Part shown: one piece after another, positions 1 to 5,668 of the stretch
Layout: each line of letters opens with the position of its first letter
Position numbering within the stretch: the stretch's first letter is position 1
NCBI GenBank assembly: GCA_900754605.1
Contig: CAAEDK010000070.1
Span: 1 to 6,952 of the forward strand
Source: an uncultured Oscillospiraceae bacterium
GTDB lineage: Bacteria > Bacillota_A > Clostridia > Oscillospirales > Oscillospiraceae
Direction of reading: 5' to 3'
DNA length: 6,952 bases
Translations under genes and position numbers: made by a program
Notes under the pieces: model-generated
The model's database searches: none
The model's input: the letters and a program-made list of their open reading frames with translations, nothing else
What the model was told of the DNA's origin: nothing

Positions 1-144
1 CAGGAAGCCGGGGCGGTGTCCCGGGTTGGACACAGAATTCACCCCAGTGACCCCGCCGTCTGCGGTGTCGAAAAAGATGAAGTTTTCACAATGGCCAAAG
101 TGGCCGGCGACAGTTTTCCCCATGGCTGCAACTGCGATTTTCAT
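1..144 (-). CDS. NifX/NifB-type dinitrogenase iron-molybdenum cofactor-binding domain, possible independent start (3' partial)
   Basis: The first 48 residues are visible and match the small NifX-like family: MKIAVAAMGKTVAGHFGHCE, then an acidic turn and SNPGHRPGFL at the window edge. The GHFGHCE and NPGH-PGFL segments are typical of the subfamily found beside ferredoxin-type MinD ATPases in anaerobes. An AAGGAG box at 153-158 sits 8 nt before this ATG inside AT-rich DNA resembling an intergenic gap, so an independent start is plausible. However, the frame is continuous with the ATPase upstream. This entry is therefore an alternative, or an additional shorter product, of the longer frame at 1-1068. 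These proteins are thought to bind Fe-S or metal clusters; no nitrogenase genes are in view, so a role in nitrogen fixation should not be assumed. Confidence 0.5.
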   Translation of the reverse strand, partial: MKIAVAAMGKTVAGHFGHCENFIFFDTADGGVTGVNSVSNPGHRPGFL

Positions 145-1068
145 AGTAAAGACTCCTTTTTTGTTCTGATTGTTATTTCCGCAGGCCGCATTTGGATCTC
201 CTGTTTGGAGCCCCAGCAGTCCGCATACCGCTTGAAAGATATGGTACAGAGCGTCCCGGGCAGGACAATCCACATCAGCCAAACTCTTTCCCTCGTTAAT
301 GGCCTGAGAGGCCTGCCGGTCATAGGGGATCACTCCCACAAAGGGAATACCCTCGGCCGTACAGAATTCCCGGATCGCCTGGGTGTGTGCGGGACTCACA
401 TCCCACTTGTTGACGCATACCGCAATCCTGGCCTGGAGGGCCTCTGCCGTGGCAGCCAGCCGCTTCAGGTCGCTGAGACCGGACTGGCTGGGCTCCGCCA
501 CCACCAGCACCAGGTCCATTCCGCTGACCGATGCGATCACTGGACAACCAATGCCAGGAGAGCCGTCCAGAATGGCCAAGTCAGTCTCTGGAGCGTGCTT
601 CAACAGATCCAGTTTGACTTTGGTGACCAGCTTGCCCGAGTTGCCCCGTCCCATTTTCAGGGCTGCGGTGGAAAACACCCCGTCCTCCAAATAGAGTTCC
701 TGCTGGCCCGCCCGGTCAGGGGCGAGGGTCACAGCCTCCTGAGGACAGACATAAGCGCATACACCGCATCCCTCACAGGCATACTCATTGACCTGACAGA
801 CCCCGTCTGTCAGCCGAATGGCCTGAAAGCGGCACCGCTCCACGCACAGGCCGCAGCCCACACATTTCTCCGGATCCACCGATGCCTTTTCTCCCCCCAA
901 GAAGTCTGATACCATCGGTTCTGACCGCTGTGGGGTAACCAAGTGGAGATTGGGGGCGTCCACATCGCAGTCAGCCACCGCCCGGGCACGGGCAAACCGG
1001 ATGAAGGCAGCGGCAGTGGTCGTCTTTCCGGTACCCCCTTTGCCGCTGAGGATCAACAGCCGCTTCAT
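1..1068 (-). CDS. MinD/Mrp-type P-loop ATPase with two [4Fe-4S] motifs, running in frame into a NifX-like domain (3' partial)
   Basis: The ATG at 1068 overlaps the upstream stop as ATGA and is preceded by a GGAGGGGGAGC ribosome site. Residues 1-36 hold the deviant Walker A motif SGKGGTGKTT (8-17) and the segment DCDVDAPN (33-40). Two ferredoxin-like clusters follow: Cys 69, 72, 75, 79 and Cys 98, 101, 104, 108. LAILDGSPG (164-172) is the Walker B region. This is the ferredoxin-containing MinD/Mrp ATPase family, cytoplasmic, usually tied to Fe-S or metallocluster handling; the exact substrate is unknown. I translated every codon from 1068 to 1 and found no stop. The ATPase part ends near residue 296, followed by a linker rich in Asn and Lys (297-308). 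A NifX-like domain then begins MKIAVAAMGKTVAGHFGHCE at residue 309. The frame is open at the window edge (356 codons seen). It could be a true fusion, or two genes that lost a stop between them. The ATPase identity is firm; the fused product is uncertain. Confidence 0.85.
   Translation of the reverse strand, partial: MKRLLILSGKGGTGKTTTAAAFIRFARARAVADCDVDAPNLHLVTPQRSEPMVSDFLGGEKASVDPEKCVGCGLCVERCRFQAIRLTDGVCQVNEYACEGCGVCAYVCPQEAVTLAPDRAGQQELYLEDGVFSTAALKMGRGNSGKLVTKVKLDLLKHAPETDLAILDGSPGIGCPVIASVSGMDLVLVVAEPSQSGLSDLKRLAATAEALQARIAVCVNKWDVSPAHTQAIREFCTAEGIPFVGVIPYDRQASQAINEGKSLADVDCPARDALYHIFQAVCGLLGLQTGDPNAACGNNNQNKKGVFTMKIAVAAMGKTVAGHFGHCENFIFFDTADGGVTGVNSVSNPGHRPGFL
153..158 (-). promoter_or_regulatory. 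internal ribosome binding site before the NifX-like domain
   Basis: On the minus strand AAGGAG lies 8 nt upstream of the in-frame ATG at 144, within an A-rich stretch. Shine-Dalgarno sequence and spacing are as good as those of the neighbouring genes. It argues that the NifX-like part is, or recently was, translated separately, although no stop codon separates it from the ATPase. Confidence 0.6.
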
Positions 1069-1889
1069 GCTCCCCCTCCGATCTTTTGCAGCAGGCCGGA
1101 GAAGATCTCCCGCGCCCCCGCGTGCTTCTCCCAGACCAGCTGTCCGTCGGCCGCCAGGGCGGCCAGCTCCGGGTCATAGGGGATCCGGGCCAGGATCTCC
1201 AGCCCCTGCTTCCGGCAGAAGTCCTCCAGCGGAACATAGGGTGCATCCTCCTTGTTGATGACCACCCCACACCGCCTGCCCAGCAGGGAGGCCAGCTGGT
1301 ACACCATCTGAAAGTTGTGAAACCCGAAGGCAGTGGGCTCCGCCACCAGGATGCAGAGATCCGCGTCCATGATGCTCTCCATCACAGAGCAGGCGCTCCC
1401 CGGAGGGCAGTCGATGACAGTCAGGCCCTCCGCCTGTTTCAGTACCTCCCGGATCACTGGGATACCGGAGGCCTCCCCAGGGTTTAGGATGCCGGTCACT
1501 ACCCGCACATCCCCTCGCGTCCCCACCTCCAGACGGCCCACGGGCTTCTCCGTCTCTGTGACCGCCCCCGCCGGACAGACCAGTTGGCAGCCGCCGCAGC
1601 TGTGGCATACCTCAGGGAACACTGTGGGCTTTTCCCGAATATACATCAGGGCGTGGAAGCGGCAGAACTCCACGCATTTTTTGCAGCCGGTGCAGGCGGC
1701 GGCGTCAAACTCCGGCAGAAGGGAGTGGACCACCGTGGTCCGGACCCCCTGAGGCTTCCAGAACAGCCGGCCGTTGGGCTCCTCCACGTCGCAGTCCAAA
1801 TAGGTGGCTCGCCCTGCGGCCGCAGCCAGGTTGACCGCAACCAGGGTCTTGCCCGCGCCGCCCTTGCCGCTTAAACAGGCGATCTTCAT
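1065..1889 (-). CDS. MinD/Mrp-type P-loop ATPase with two [4Fe-4S] ferredoxin motifs
   Basis: This 274-residue protein starts MKIACLSGKGGAGKT, with the P-loop at residues 7-15. LDCDVEEPNG follows at 31-40. Cysteine sets at 66, 69, 72, 76 and 95, 98, 101, 105 predict two [4Fe-4S] clusters, and VIDCPPGSAC (158-167) is the Walker B/switch region. Length and layout match the ferredoxin-containing nucleotide-binding proteins of the MinD/Mrp class, cytoplasmic ATPases thought to act in Fe-S or metallocluster assembly or transfer. Its start overlaps the stop of the NifX-like gene upstream as ATGA, with no clear ribosome site of its own, so it probably depends on translational coupling. Its own stop overlaps the start of the next ATPase in the same way. 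The two ATPases are paralogues of similar size and domain order, and could work as a pair (inference). A longer upstream extension of the frame exists but overlaps the upstream gene completely and is not believable. Confidence 0.9.
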   Translation of the reverse strand: MKIACLSGKGGAGKTLVAVNLAAAAGRATYLDCDVEEPNGRLFWKPQGVRTTVVHSLLPEFDAAACTGCKKCVEFCRFHALMYIREKPTVFPEVCHSCGGCQLVCPAGAVTETEKPVGRLEVGTRGDVRVVTGILNPGEASGIPVIREVLKQAEGLTVIDCPPGSACSVMESIMDADLCILVAEPTAFGFHNFQMVYQLASLLGRRCGVVINKEDAPYVPLEDFCRKQGLEILARIPYDPELAALAADGQLVWEKHAGAREIFSGLLQKIGGGA

Positions 1890-2236
1890 GTCACACCGTG
1901 GAAGCCGCCGTGGAACCGGGTCAATTCCTCCAGTTCCCCGGCTTCCAGCGCCGCCAGATCCTCCCCAGCGGTCTTGTGGGCCGACCGGAGGATCTTCATT
2001 CCCGCCGCTTGGAACACCTGGGCAGCATTCTGGCCGCAGCGCACAGTGATCAGCACATCGGCCCGCTGATCCACCAGGAACTGGGCTGCCTGGATCCCCG
2101 CGCCGCTTTGGGCCTGGGCCGCCGGGTTCTCCATCACCGTGTCCACCCCGTCCTCCCGGAACAGGAAGTAGGGGGCCCGGGCCAGGACGATGCACACGTC
2201 CTGCCGGTTCTCATCCAATGGGATCGCAATTTTCAT
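1886..2236 (-). CDS. NifX-like (dinitrogenase iron-molybdenum cofactor biosynthesis family) protein
   Basis: This 116-residue protein starts MKIAIPLDENRQDVCIVLAR. It has the family's core features: a short N-terminal strand, a segment AQAQSGAGIQAAQFLVDQ (40-57), the strand ADVLITVRCGQNAA (59-72) with a conserved Cys, and a C-terminal acidic helix. The NifX/NifY/VnfX-like fold binds Fe-S or FeMo-type cluster precursors; small single-domain versions are common in anaerobes without nitrogenase, and their partner is unknown. The start is fixed by an AAGGAGG box 8 nt upstream. It overlaps the end of the DUF134 gene by 26 nt and the start of the first ATPase by 4 nt, so it belongs to the same operon. 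A second NifX-like domain lies at the other end of the operon, fused in frame to the second ATPase. Confidence 0.88.
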   Translation of the reverse strand: MKIAIPLDENRQDVCIVLARAPYFLFREDGVDTVMENPAAQAQSGAGIQAAQFLVDQRADVLITVRCGQNAAQVFQAAGMKILRSAHKTAGEDLAALEAGELEELTRFHGGFHGVT

Positions 2237-2612
2237 GGTCACATCCTCCTTGTTCCTTTCGCTCCCTACAGACCAGGCGGTGCCGCCGGCAGCCGCCGCA
2301 CCCGCAGTAGACCTCATCCCCATCGCAGAGCTGATAGTTCCCGCCCTCGATCCGCAGGGGCCGCCCATCCACCAGGGCCTCCGCCAGCTTCTTCCGGGCG
2401 GAGTTATAGATGGACTGCACGGTGCTCCTGGCCACCTGCATATAGGAGCTGCACTCTTCCTGAGAGAAGCCCTGCCGGTCGATCAGGCGGATGGCCTCAT
2501 ACTCGTCCACTGTCAGGACCACAGCCTCCCCAGGGGGACTGCCGCCCACCGGATGGAACTCCTGCGTCTGGGGCATCTGACATACTTTCCTGCACTTCAT
2601 GGGCCTTGGCAT
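2211..2612 (-). CDS. UPF0251/DUF134 family predicted DNA-binding protein with a cysteine-rich tail
   Basis: This 133-residue protein begins MPRPMKCRKVCQMP, the family's usual opening with two Cys (7 and 11). A sigma-70 region 4-like helix-turn-helix follows, from LTVDEYEAIRLIDRQGFSQE (33-52) through VARSTVQSIYNSARKKLAEA (60-79). The C-terminal third is rich in Cys (96, 103, 105, 108, 115, 124, 129) and His, suggesting a metal or Fe-S site. The family is annotated only as predicted DNA-binding; its targets are unknown. The start is set by a GGGAGGTGA box upstream. The gene is first in the ATPase/NifX operon and sits directly behind a promoter lying in a long palindrome, so autoregulation by this protein is an attractive inference. 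Its 3' end overlaps the next gene by 26 nt. Confidence 0.9.
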   Translation of the reverse strand: MPRPMKCRKVCQMPQTQEFHPVGGSPPGEAVVLTVDEYEAIRLIDRQGFSQEECSSYMQVARSTVQSIYNSARKKLAEALVDGRPLRIEGGNYQLCDGDEVYCGCGGCRRHRLVCRERKEQGGCDHENCDPIG

Positions 2613-2654
2613 GCCCTCACCTCCCGATTCTGATTCCTGCTCTCTGACAAGGCC

Positions 2655-2683
2655 AGTATAGAGCAGTTTCTGGTATATGTCAA
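2655..2683 (-). promoter_or_regulatory. sigma-70/SigA-type promoter of the DUF134-NifX-ATPase operon
   Basis: On the minus strand a perfect -35 box TTGACA (2683-2678) is followed by a 17-nt spacer and a -10 box TATACT (2660-2655). Transcription would start near 2648, giving a leader of about 36 nt before the ATG at 2612. The -35 box and most of the spacer lie inside the 47-bp palindrome, so a protein bound there would block polymerase. Confidence 0.8.
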
Positions 2684-2711
2684 GAATAATTCTTGTCATA
2701 TACCAGAAACT
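2665..2711. repeat. 47-bp near-perfect palindrome, likely operator
   Basis: The arms pair from 2665/2711 inwards around the central base 2688. Of 23 pairs, 22 are complementary; the only mismatch is 2680/2696 (T opposite T). The outer part reads AGTTTCTGGTATATG and its complement, the inner part CAAGAAT and its complement. It is AT-rich, has no loop to speak of and no T-run beside it, so it looks more like a protein binding site or cruciform than a classical terminator. It starts 5 nt after the stop of the membrane protein gene, so some role in ending that transcript cannot be excluded. The protein encoded immediately downstream is a predicted DNA-binding protein and the obvious candidate to bind it. 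Confidence 0.85.
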
Positions 2712-2716
2712 ATGTG

Positions 2717-3292
2717 TTATGGAGTTTTGTTCCTGACCTGGCAGATCAGCTGCGTCATGGTCCCCATGGGGCAGTAGACACACCAGCTGCGGGGCTTGAA
2801 CAGAACCATGGTGACCAGCCCCAGCACTGTGGAGGTGAGCATCACGCTGTAAAATCCAAAGGCAAATTGCGCCACCCCGGGATGGAACAGGGTCCCATGG
2901 TAGGCCCAGTGCCAGGGCAGCTTGAAGGTCCACAGCAGCGTGACCACCTGCCGCAGGTCCTGCGCTCCCGCGAACACCAGCCAGGTGTTCCAAAGCATCA
3001 GGAAAAACATGGCGAAGAAGAACACCAGAAATCCGTACCGGAAAGCCCGGCTCTTCATCCATCCGGGGATGTCCCGCCTCCGGGAGAGACCGAAGCGCCC
3101 CCCAAGCAGAGCGAATAGCTGCCCCCGGCCGCAGTAGCGGTTGCAGTATCCCTTGGTCCCCTGAGTCACCGAGATGATCAGTGGGATGAAAAAGCACAGC
3201 AGCCCCAGCCACGCGAACAGGATATTGAAAAAGCCCAGGATCAGATAGGTCAGAGACAGGATCCAAAGGTAGTCATACCACTTTTTCTTCAT
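2717..3292 (-). CDS. membrane protein with 4Fe-4S cluster motifs (NapH/CcoG-like Fer4_5 type)
   Basis: This 191-residue protein has strongly hydrophobic segments at about 8-44 (one long or two short helices), 85-108 and 144-166. Cysteine motifs lie on either side: CNRYCGRG (50-57), and CVYCPMG with a further Cys at 184 (171-184). That layout resembles the polytopic iron-sulfur membrane proteins of the NapH/NosR/CcoG type, which pass electrons between ferredoxins or quinols and other partners at the membrane; which partner applies here is unknown. The start is chosen because ATG at 3292 overlaps the ferredoxin stop as ATGA and follows a GGGAGGTGG ribosome site. An upstream in-frame start would lie wholly inside the ferredoxin gene. 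It is shorter than many family members and lacks a soluble ferredoxin domain of its own, which the separate ferredoxin gene upstream would supply. Confidence 0.8.
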   Translation of the reverse strand: MKKKWYDYLWILSLTYLILGFFNILFAWLGLLCFFIPLIISVTQGTKGYCNRYCGRGQLFALLGGRFGLSRRRDIPGWMKSRAFRYGFLVFFFAMFFLMLWNTWLVFAGAQDLRQVVTLLWTFKLPWHWAYHGTLFHPGVAQFAFGFYSVMLTSTVLGLVTMVLFKPRSWCVYCPMGTMTQLICQVRNKTP

Positions 3293-3498
3293 ACTGCCAC
3301 CTCCCGGATCGCAATGACTGAAGCAGGGCACTCCCTGGCGCATCTTCCGCAGCCCACGCACTTGCCTTCATCCACCTGAGCCTTGATCCCCCGGACCACT
3401 GCGATAGCCTGAAGGGGGCACACCTTCACGCAGCAGCCGCAGGCCACACAGGCCCTCTCATCCACCGCGGCCACCCGCCGTTTTCTTTCCCCGCTCAT
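3289..3498 (-). CDS. 2x[4Fe-4S] ferredoxin
   Basis: This 69-residue protein has two complete cluster motifs: Cys 17, 20, 23, 27 (CVACGCCVKVCP) and Cys 47, 50, 53, 57 (CVGCGRCARECP). This is the classic bacterial-type low-potential ferredoxin pattern, with a short basic N-terminal extension (SGERKRR). It is soluble and carries electrons one at a time. A GGGAGG box lies 8 nt before the ATG. Its stop overlaps the start of the Fe-S membrane protein, so the two are probably made in fixed proportion and form a donor-acceptor pair (inference). It is the first gene of its transcript, behind a promoter that shares a dyad element with the thioredoxin operon. Confidence 0.92.
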   Translation of the reverse strand: MSGERKRRVAAVDERACVACGCCVKVCPLQAIAVVRGIKAQVDEGKCVGCGRCARECPASVIAIREVAV

Positions 3499-3524
3499 TC
3501 AAACGCCTCCCAAATCGTGATGGT

Positions 3525-3533
3525 ATTATAATA
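3525..3533 (-). promoter_or_regulatory. -10 region of the ferredoxin operon promoter
   Basis: The minus strand reads TATTATAAT here, offering TATTAT (3533-3528) or TATAAT (3530-3525) as the -10 box. No good TTGACA lies at the correct distance upstream. Instead the dyad at 3552-3570 occupies the -35 area, which fits an activator-dependent promoter. With TATTAT as the -10 box the dyad centre falls at about -41. Transcription would begin near 3521, giving a short leader of about 20 nt. Confidence 0.6.
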
Positions 3534-3551
3534 GCGTTCTTGGGCCAAAAG

Positions 3552-3570
3552 TTCCGTGACCTGGTCACCA
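3552..3570. promoter_or_regulatory. GTGAC-N3-GTCAC dyad, candidate activator site (copy A)
   Basis: On the minus strand the element reads TGGTGACCAGGTCACGGAA. Its core (3556-3568) is a perfect 13-bp palindrome around one central base. The same element, 16 of 19 bases identical, occurs at 6070-6088 ahead of the thioredoxin operon at the same distance (18 nt) from the -10 box. A dyad centred near -41 in place of a -35 box is the arrangement of class II activation by CRP/FNR-family regulators. The half-site GTGA is also CRP-like, but the half-sites are one base closer than in the E. coli CRP consensus. The regulator is unknown. Confidence 0.65.
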
Positions 3571-3597
3571 AACAGTTCCTGCACTCAACTGCACAAC

Positions 3598-3627
3598 AGC
3601 CCCGCCTTCCAGACGAAAGGCGGGGCT
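3598..3627 (-). terminator. GC-rich hairpin after the CoA-disulfide reductase gene
   Basis: An 11-bp perfect stem (3598-3608 with 3617-3627) encloses an 8-nt loop, 16 nt beyond the stop of the flavoprotein gene. The tail on the minus strand is GTTGTG, only weakly T-rich, so it is a probable rather than textbook rho-independent terminator. It separates the sulfur operon from the ferredoxin promoter. Confidence 0.65.
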
Positions 3628-3642
3628 TAATCCCAGAAAATT

Positions 3643-5334
3643 TTACTTGTCCATGCCGCAGGCGGTAGCTTCCTCTACCAGATGACGGTCGTTCATTACC
3701 GCATCGTAGAACCGGAAGCCGCCGGAGAAGTTGTAGCAGGTGAACCCACTGCCCTCCAAAATCCGGCAAGCAATGTAGCTGCGCAGGCCGCTCTGACAGA
3801 TGGCATACACCGGCTTGTTCCGGTCCAGCTCCCCCAGGCGCTCTCTCAGCTCGTCTACCGGGATATTAACGAACCCAGAGATGTGGCCCTCACGGTACTC
3901 CTCCTCCGTACGCACATCCAGCAGAATGGCTCTGCCGTCCCGGGGCACATTGTCCAGCTCCTCCAAACGCCACTGCTTCACCACACCGTGCAGCAGGTTC
4001 TCCACCATAAAGCCGGCCATATTTACCGGGTCCTTCGCAGAGGAGTAAGGGGGCGCATAGGCCAGATCCAGATCTTTCAGTTCCACCGCTGTCATCCCGG
4101 CACGGATCGCCGTGGCCAGCACATCAATGCGCTTGTCCACTCCCTCATAGCCCACGATCTGGCCGCCCAGGAGGCGTCCGGTCTCACGCTCAAAGACCAC
4201 CTTCATAGTCATCACGCGGCCGCCGGGGTAGTAACCCGCATGGCTCATGGGGGACAGGACCACGGCATCTGCCGCCAGCCCCGCCGCTCGGGCGCTGGTC
4301 TCGTTGAGGCCGGTGACGGCGGCAGTCATATCAAACACCTTGAGAACCGAGCTGCCCTGAGAGCCGATGTACCGGCTGTCCCCGCCGCAAATGTTGTCCG
4401 CAGCGATCCGCCCCTGCTTATTGGCCGGACCAGCCAGGGCAATGAGGGCGTCCTGGCCGGTGATGAAATGTTTCACCTGTACTGCGTCGCCCACGGCGTA
4501 GATGTCAGGAACCGAGGTCTCCATCCGGTCATTGACCACAATGCTGCCCTTGAGTCCCAACTCCAGCCCCGCTGCCCGAGCCAGGGCGGTGTCCGGCGTG
4601 ACGCCAATGGCCATAACCACCAAGTCTGCATGGAGCGGAGGTCCGTCCTGAAGGAGCACATCCACCCCGCCATCCTTCGCTTCAAAACCCTCCACTGTGT
4701 GGCCCAGGGCCAAACGCACACCATGCCGACGCGCCTCACTGTGGATCAGCGCCGCCATATCTGGATCAAATGGATGCATCAGTTGGCGGGGCCGCTGAAC
4801 GATGGTGACCTCCATCCCCAGTCCTCGCAGGTTTTCTGCCAGTTCCAGGCTGATGAAGCCACCTCCTGCCAGCACAGCAGACCGGGGATGGTTCTGGTCA
4901 ATGTAAGCCCGGATGCGCAGAGTATCCTCTACGGTACGCAAGGTGAACAGATTGTCCAGCCCCGCACCGGGGAGACGGGGCTGGGTCGGCTTGGCCCCTG
5001 GGGAGAGGAGCAGTTTATCATACGACTCCTCAAACTCTTCCCCGGTCTCCAGCGCCTTCACAGTGACTGTTCGGCGGTCCGGGTGGATCGCAATGACCTC
5101 ATGTCGTACTTTCATCGTGATCCGAAAGCGGGCAAAGAAGCTCTCCGGCGTCTGGAGGGTGAGCTCCTCTGGGTCCTCAATCACACCGCCGATATAATAG
5201 GGCAGGCCGCAGTTTGCATAGGAGACATACCCCGACCGCTCAAAAACCACGATTTCTGCCTGTTCGTCCAAACGGCGGATACGGGCCGCCGCAGTGGCTC
5301 CTCCTGCCACACCGCCTACGATCACGACTTTCAT
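3643..5334 (-). CDS. CoA-disulfide reductase-type FAD/NAD(P)H flavoprotein with C-terminal rhodanese domain
   Basis: The 563-residue protein opens with the FAD-binding motif VVIVGGVAGGATAAAR (3-18). The redox-active cysteine is Cys42 in SYANCGLPYYIGG, the single-Cys signature of CoA-disulfide reductase and related NADH oxidases. A second dinucleotide fold, LAGGGFISLELAENL, spans 155-169, and the FAD ribityl motif PDIYAVGDA spans 276-284. The dimerisation domain (about 325-440) contains GYYPGG and YAPPYSSAKDP. A rhodanese domain fills about 457-555 with the active loop CQSGLRS (513-519). This two-domain layout matches the CoADR-rhodanese enzymes, which use NAD(P)H to reduce CoA persulfide, polysulfide or CoA disulfide. 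The rhodanese Cys probably presents the persulfide sulfur. The start lies 1 nt beyond the preceding stop, behind a modest GGTGGAG site, so coupling is likely. The natural substrate cannot be fixed from sequence. Confidence 0.93.
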   Translation of the reverse strand: MKVVIVGGVAGGATAAARIRRLDEQAEIVVFERSGYVSYANCGLPYYIGGVIEDPEELTLQTPESFFARFRITMKVRHEVIAIHPDRRTVTVKALETGEEFEESYDKLLLSPGAKPTQPRLPGAGLDNLFTLRTVEDTLRIRAYIDQNHPRSAVLAGGGFISLELAENLRGLGMEVTIVQRPRQLMHPFDPDMAALIHSEARRHGVRLALGHTVEGFEAKDGGVDVLLQDGPPLHADLVVMAIGVTPDTALARAAGLELGLKGSIVVNDRMETSVPDIYAVGDAVQVKHFITGQDALIALAGPANKQGRIAADNICGGDSRYIGSQGSSVLKVFDMTAAVTGLNETSARAAGLAADAVVLSPMSHAGYYPGGRVMTMKVVFERETGRLLGGQIVGYEGVDKRIDVLATAIRAGMTAVELKDLDLAYAPPYSSAKDPVNMAGFMVENLLHGVVKQWRLEELDNVPRDGRAILLDVRTEEEYREGHISGFVNIPVDELRERLGELDRNKPVYAICQSGLRSYIACRILEGSGFTCYNFSGGFRFYDAVMNDRHLVEEATACGMDK

Positions 5335-5335
5335 T

Positions 5336-5656
5336 TCAACGCTCCACCTCTCCTGTCCAAGCGGCGATGCCGCCAATATTTTTTACATTGGTATAGCCCA
5401 TACGCCGCAGCATCTGGGTCGCCTGTCCACTTCTTGCGCCACTGTAACAGTAGACAAACAGTGGGGTCTCCTTGTCCTCCGCCAGAGTGTCCGCCTCCTC
5501 GATGGAAGAAAGAGGCACATTCTGGCTCCCTGGGATATGTCCCTCCTGAAATTCCTGTCGGGAACGCACATCCAGCAGGATCGCTCCCGGTGCGGCCTGG
5601 AACTCCTTCACACCCTGTCCGATATCGGGCATCTTCCAAACGTCAAACAGTCCCAT
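5336..5656 (-). CDS. single-domain rhodanese-like sulfurtransferase
   Basis: This 106-residue protein has the rhodanese marks: ILLDVRSRQEFQEGHIPGS (26-44) and the active-site loop CYSGARS (70-76), where Cys70 would carry a persulfide. A C-terminal MGYTNVKNIGGIAAW segment (86-100) is typical. It has no signal peptide and is cytoplasmic. An AAGGAG box lies 8 nt before the ATG. It sits 12 nt after the thioredoxin gene and 1 nt before the flavoprotein gene. Single-domain rhodaneses move sulfane sulfur between small thiols and proteins. Here the likely acceptor or donor partners are the thioredoxin upstream and the CoADR-rhodanese downstream (inference from operon context). Confidence 0.92.
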   Translation of the reverse strand: MGLFDVWKMPDIGQGVKEFQAAPGAILLDVRSRQEFQEGHIPGSQNVPLSSIEEADTLAEDKETPLFVYCYSGARSGQATQMLRRMGYTNVKNIGGIAAWTGEVER

Positions 5657-5668
5657 ATTCAGTACTCC

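Noticed and set aside
141..323. A minus-strand 60-codon frame ending in ATGA at the NifX-like start
   Set aside because: The overlap looks tempting, but the frame is out of register with the ATPase and encodes no recognisable sequence. The ATPase frame itself stays open through this stretch.
16..909. A plus-strand open frame of 297 codons antisense to the ATPase/NifX frame
   Set aside because: The protein resembles no family, and the minus strand here carries complete Walker and ferredoxin motifs.
2693..2716. A plus-strand promoter (TTGTCA plus a distant AT-rich box) from the mirror half of the palindrome
   Set aside because: The -10 match is poor and no plus-strand gene follows; the boxes arise from the symmetry of the palindrome.
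3556..3568. Direct assignment of the dyad as a CRP or FNR site
   Set aside because: The half-sites are 5 bp apart rather than the 6 of E. coli CRP, and the sequence does not match the FNR consensus. I keep it as an unidentified activator site.
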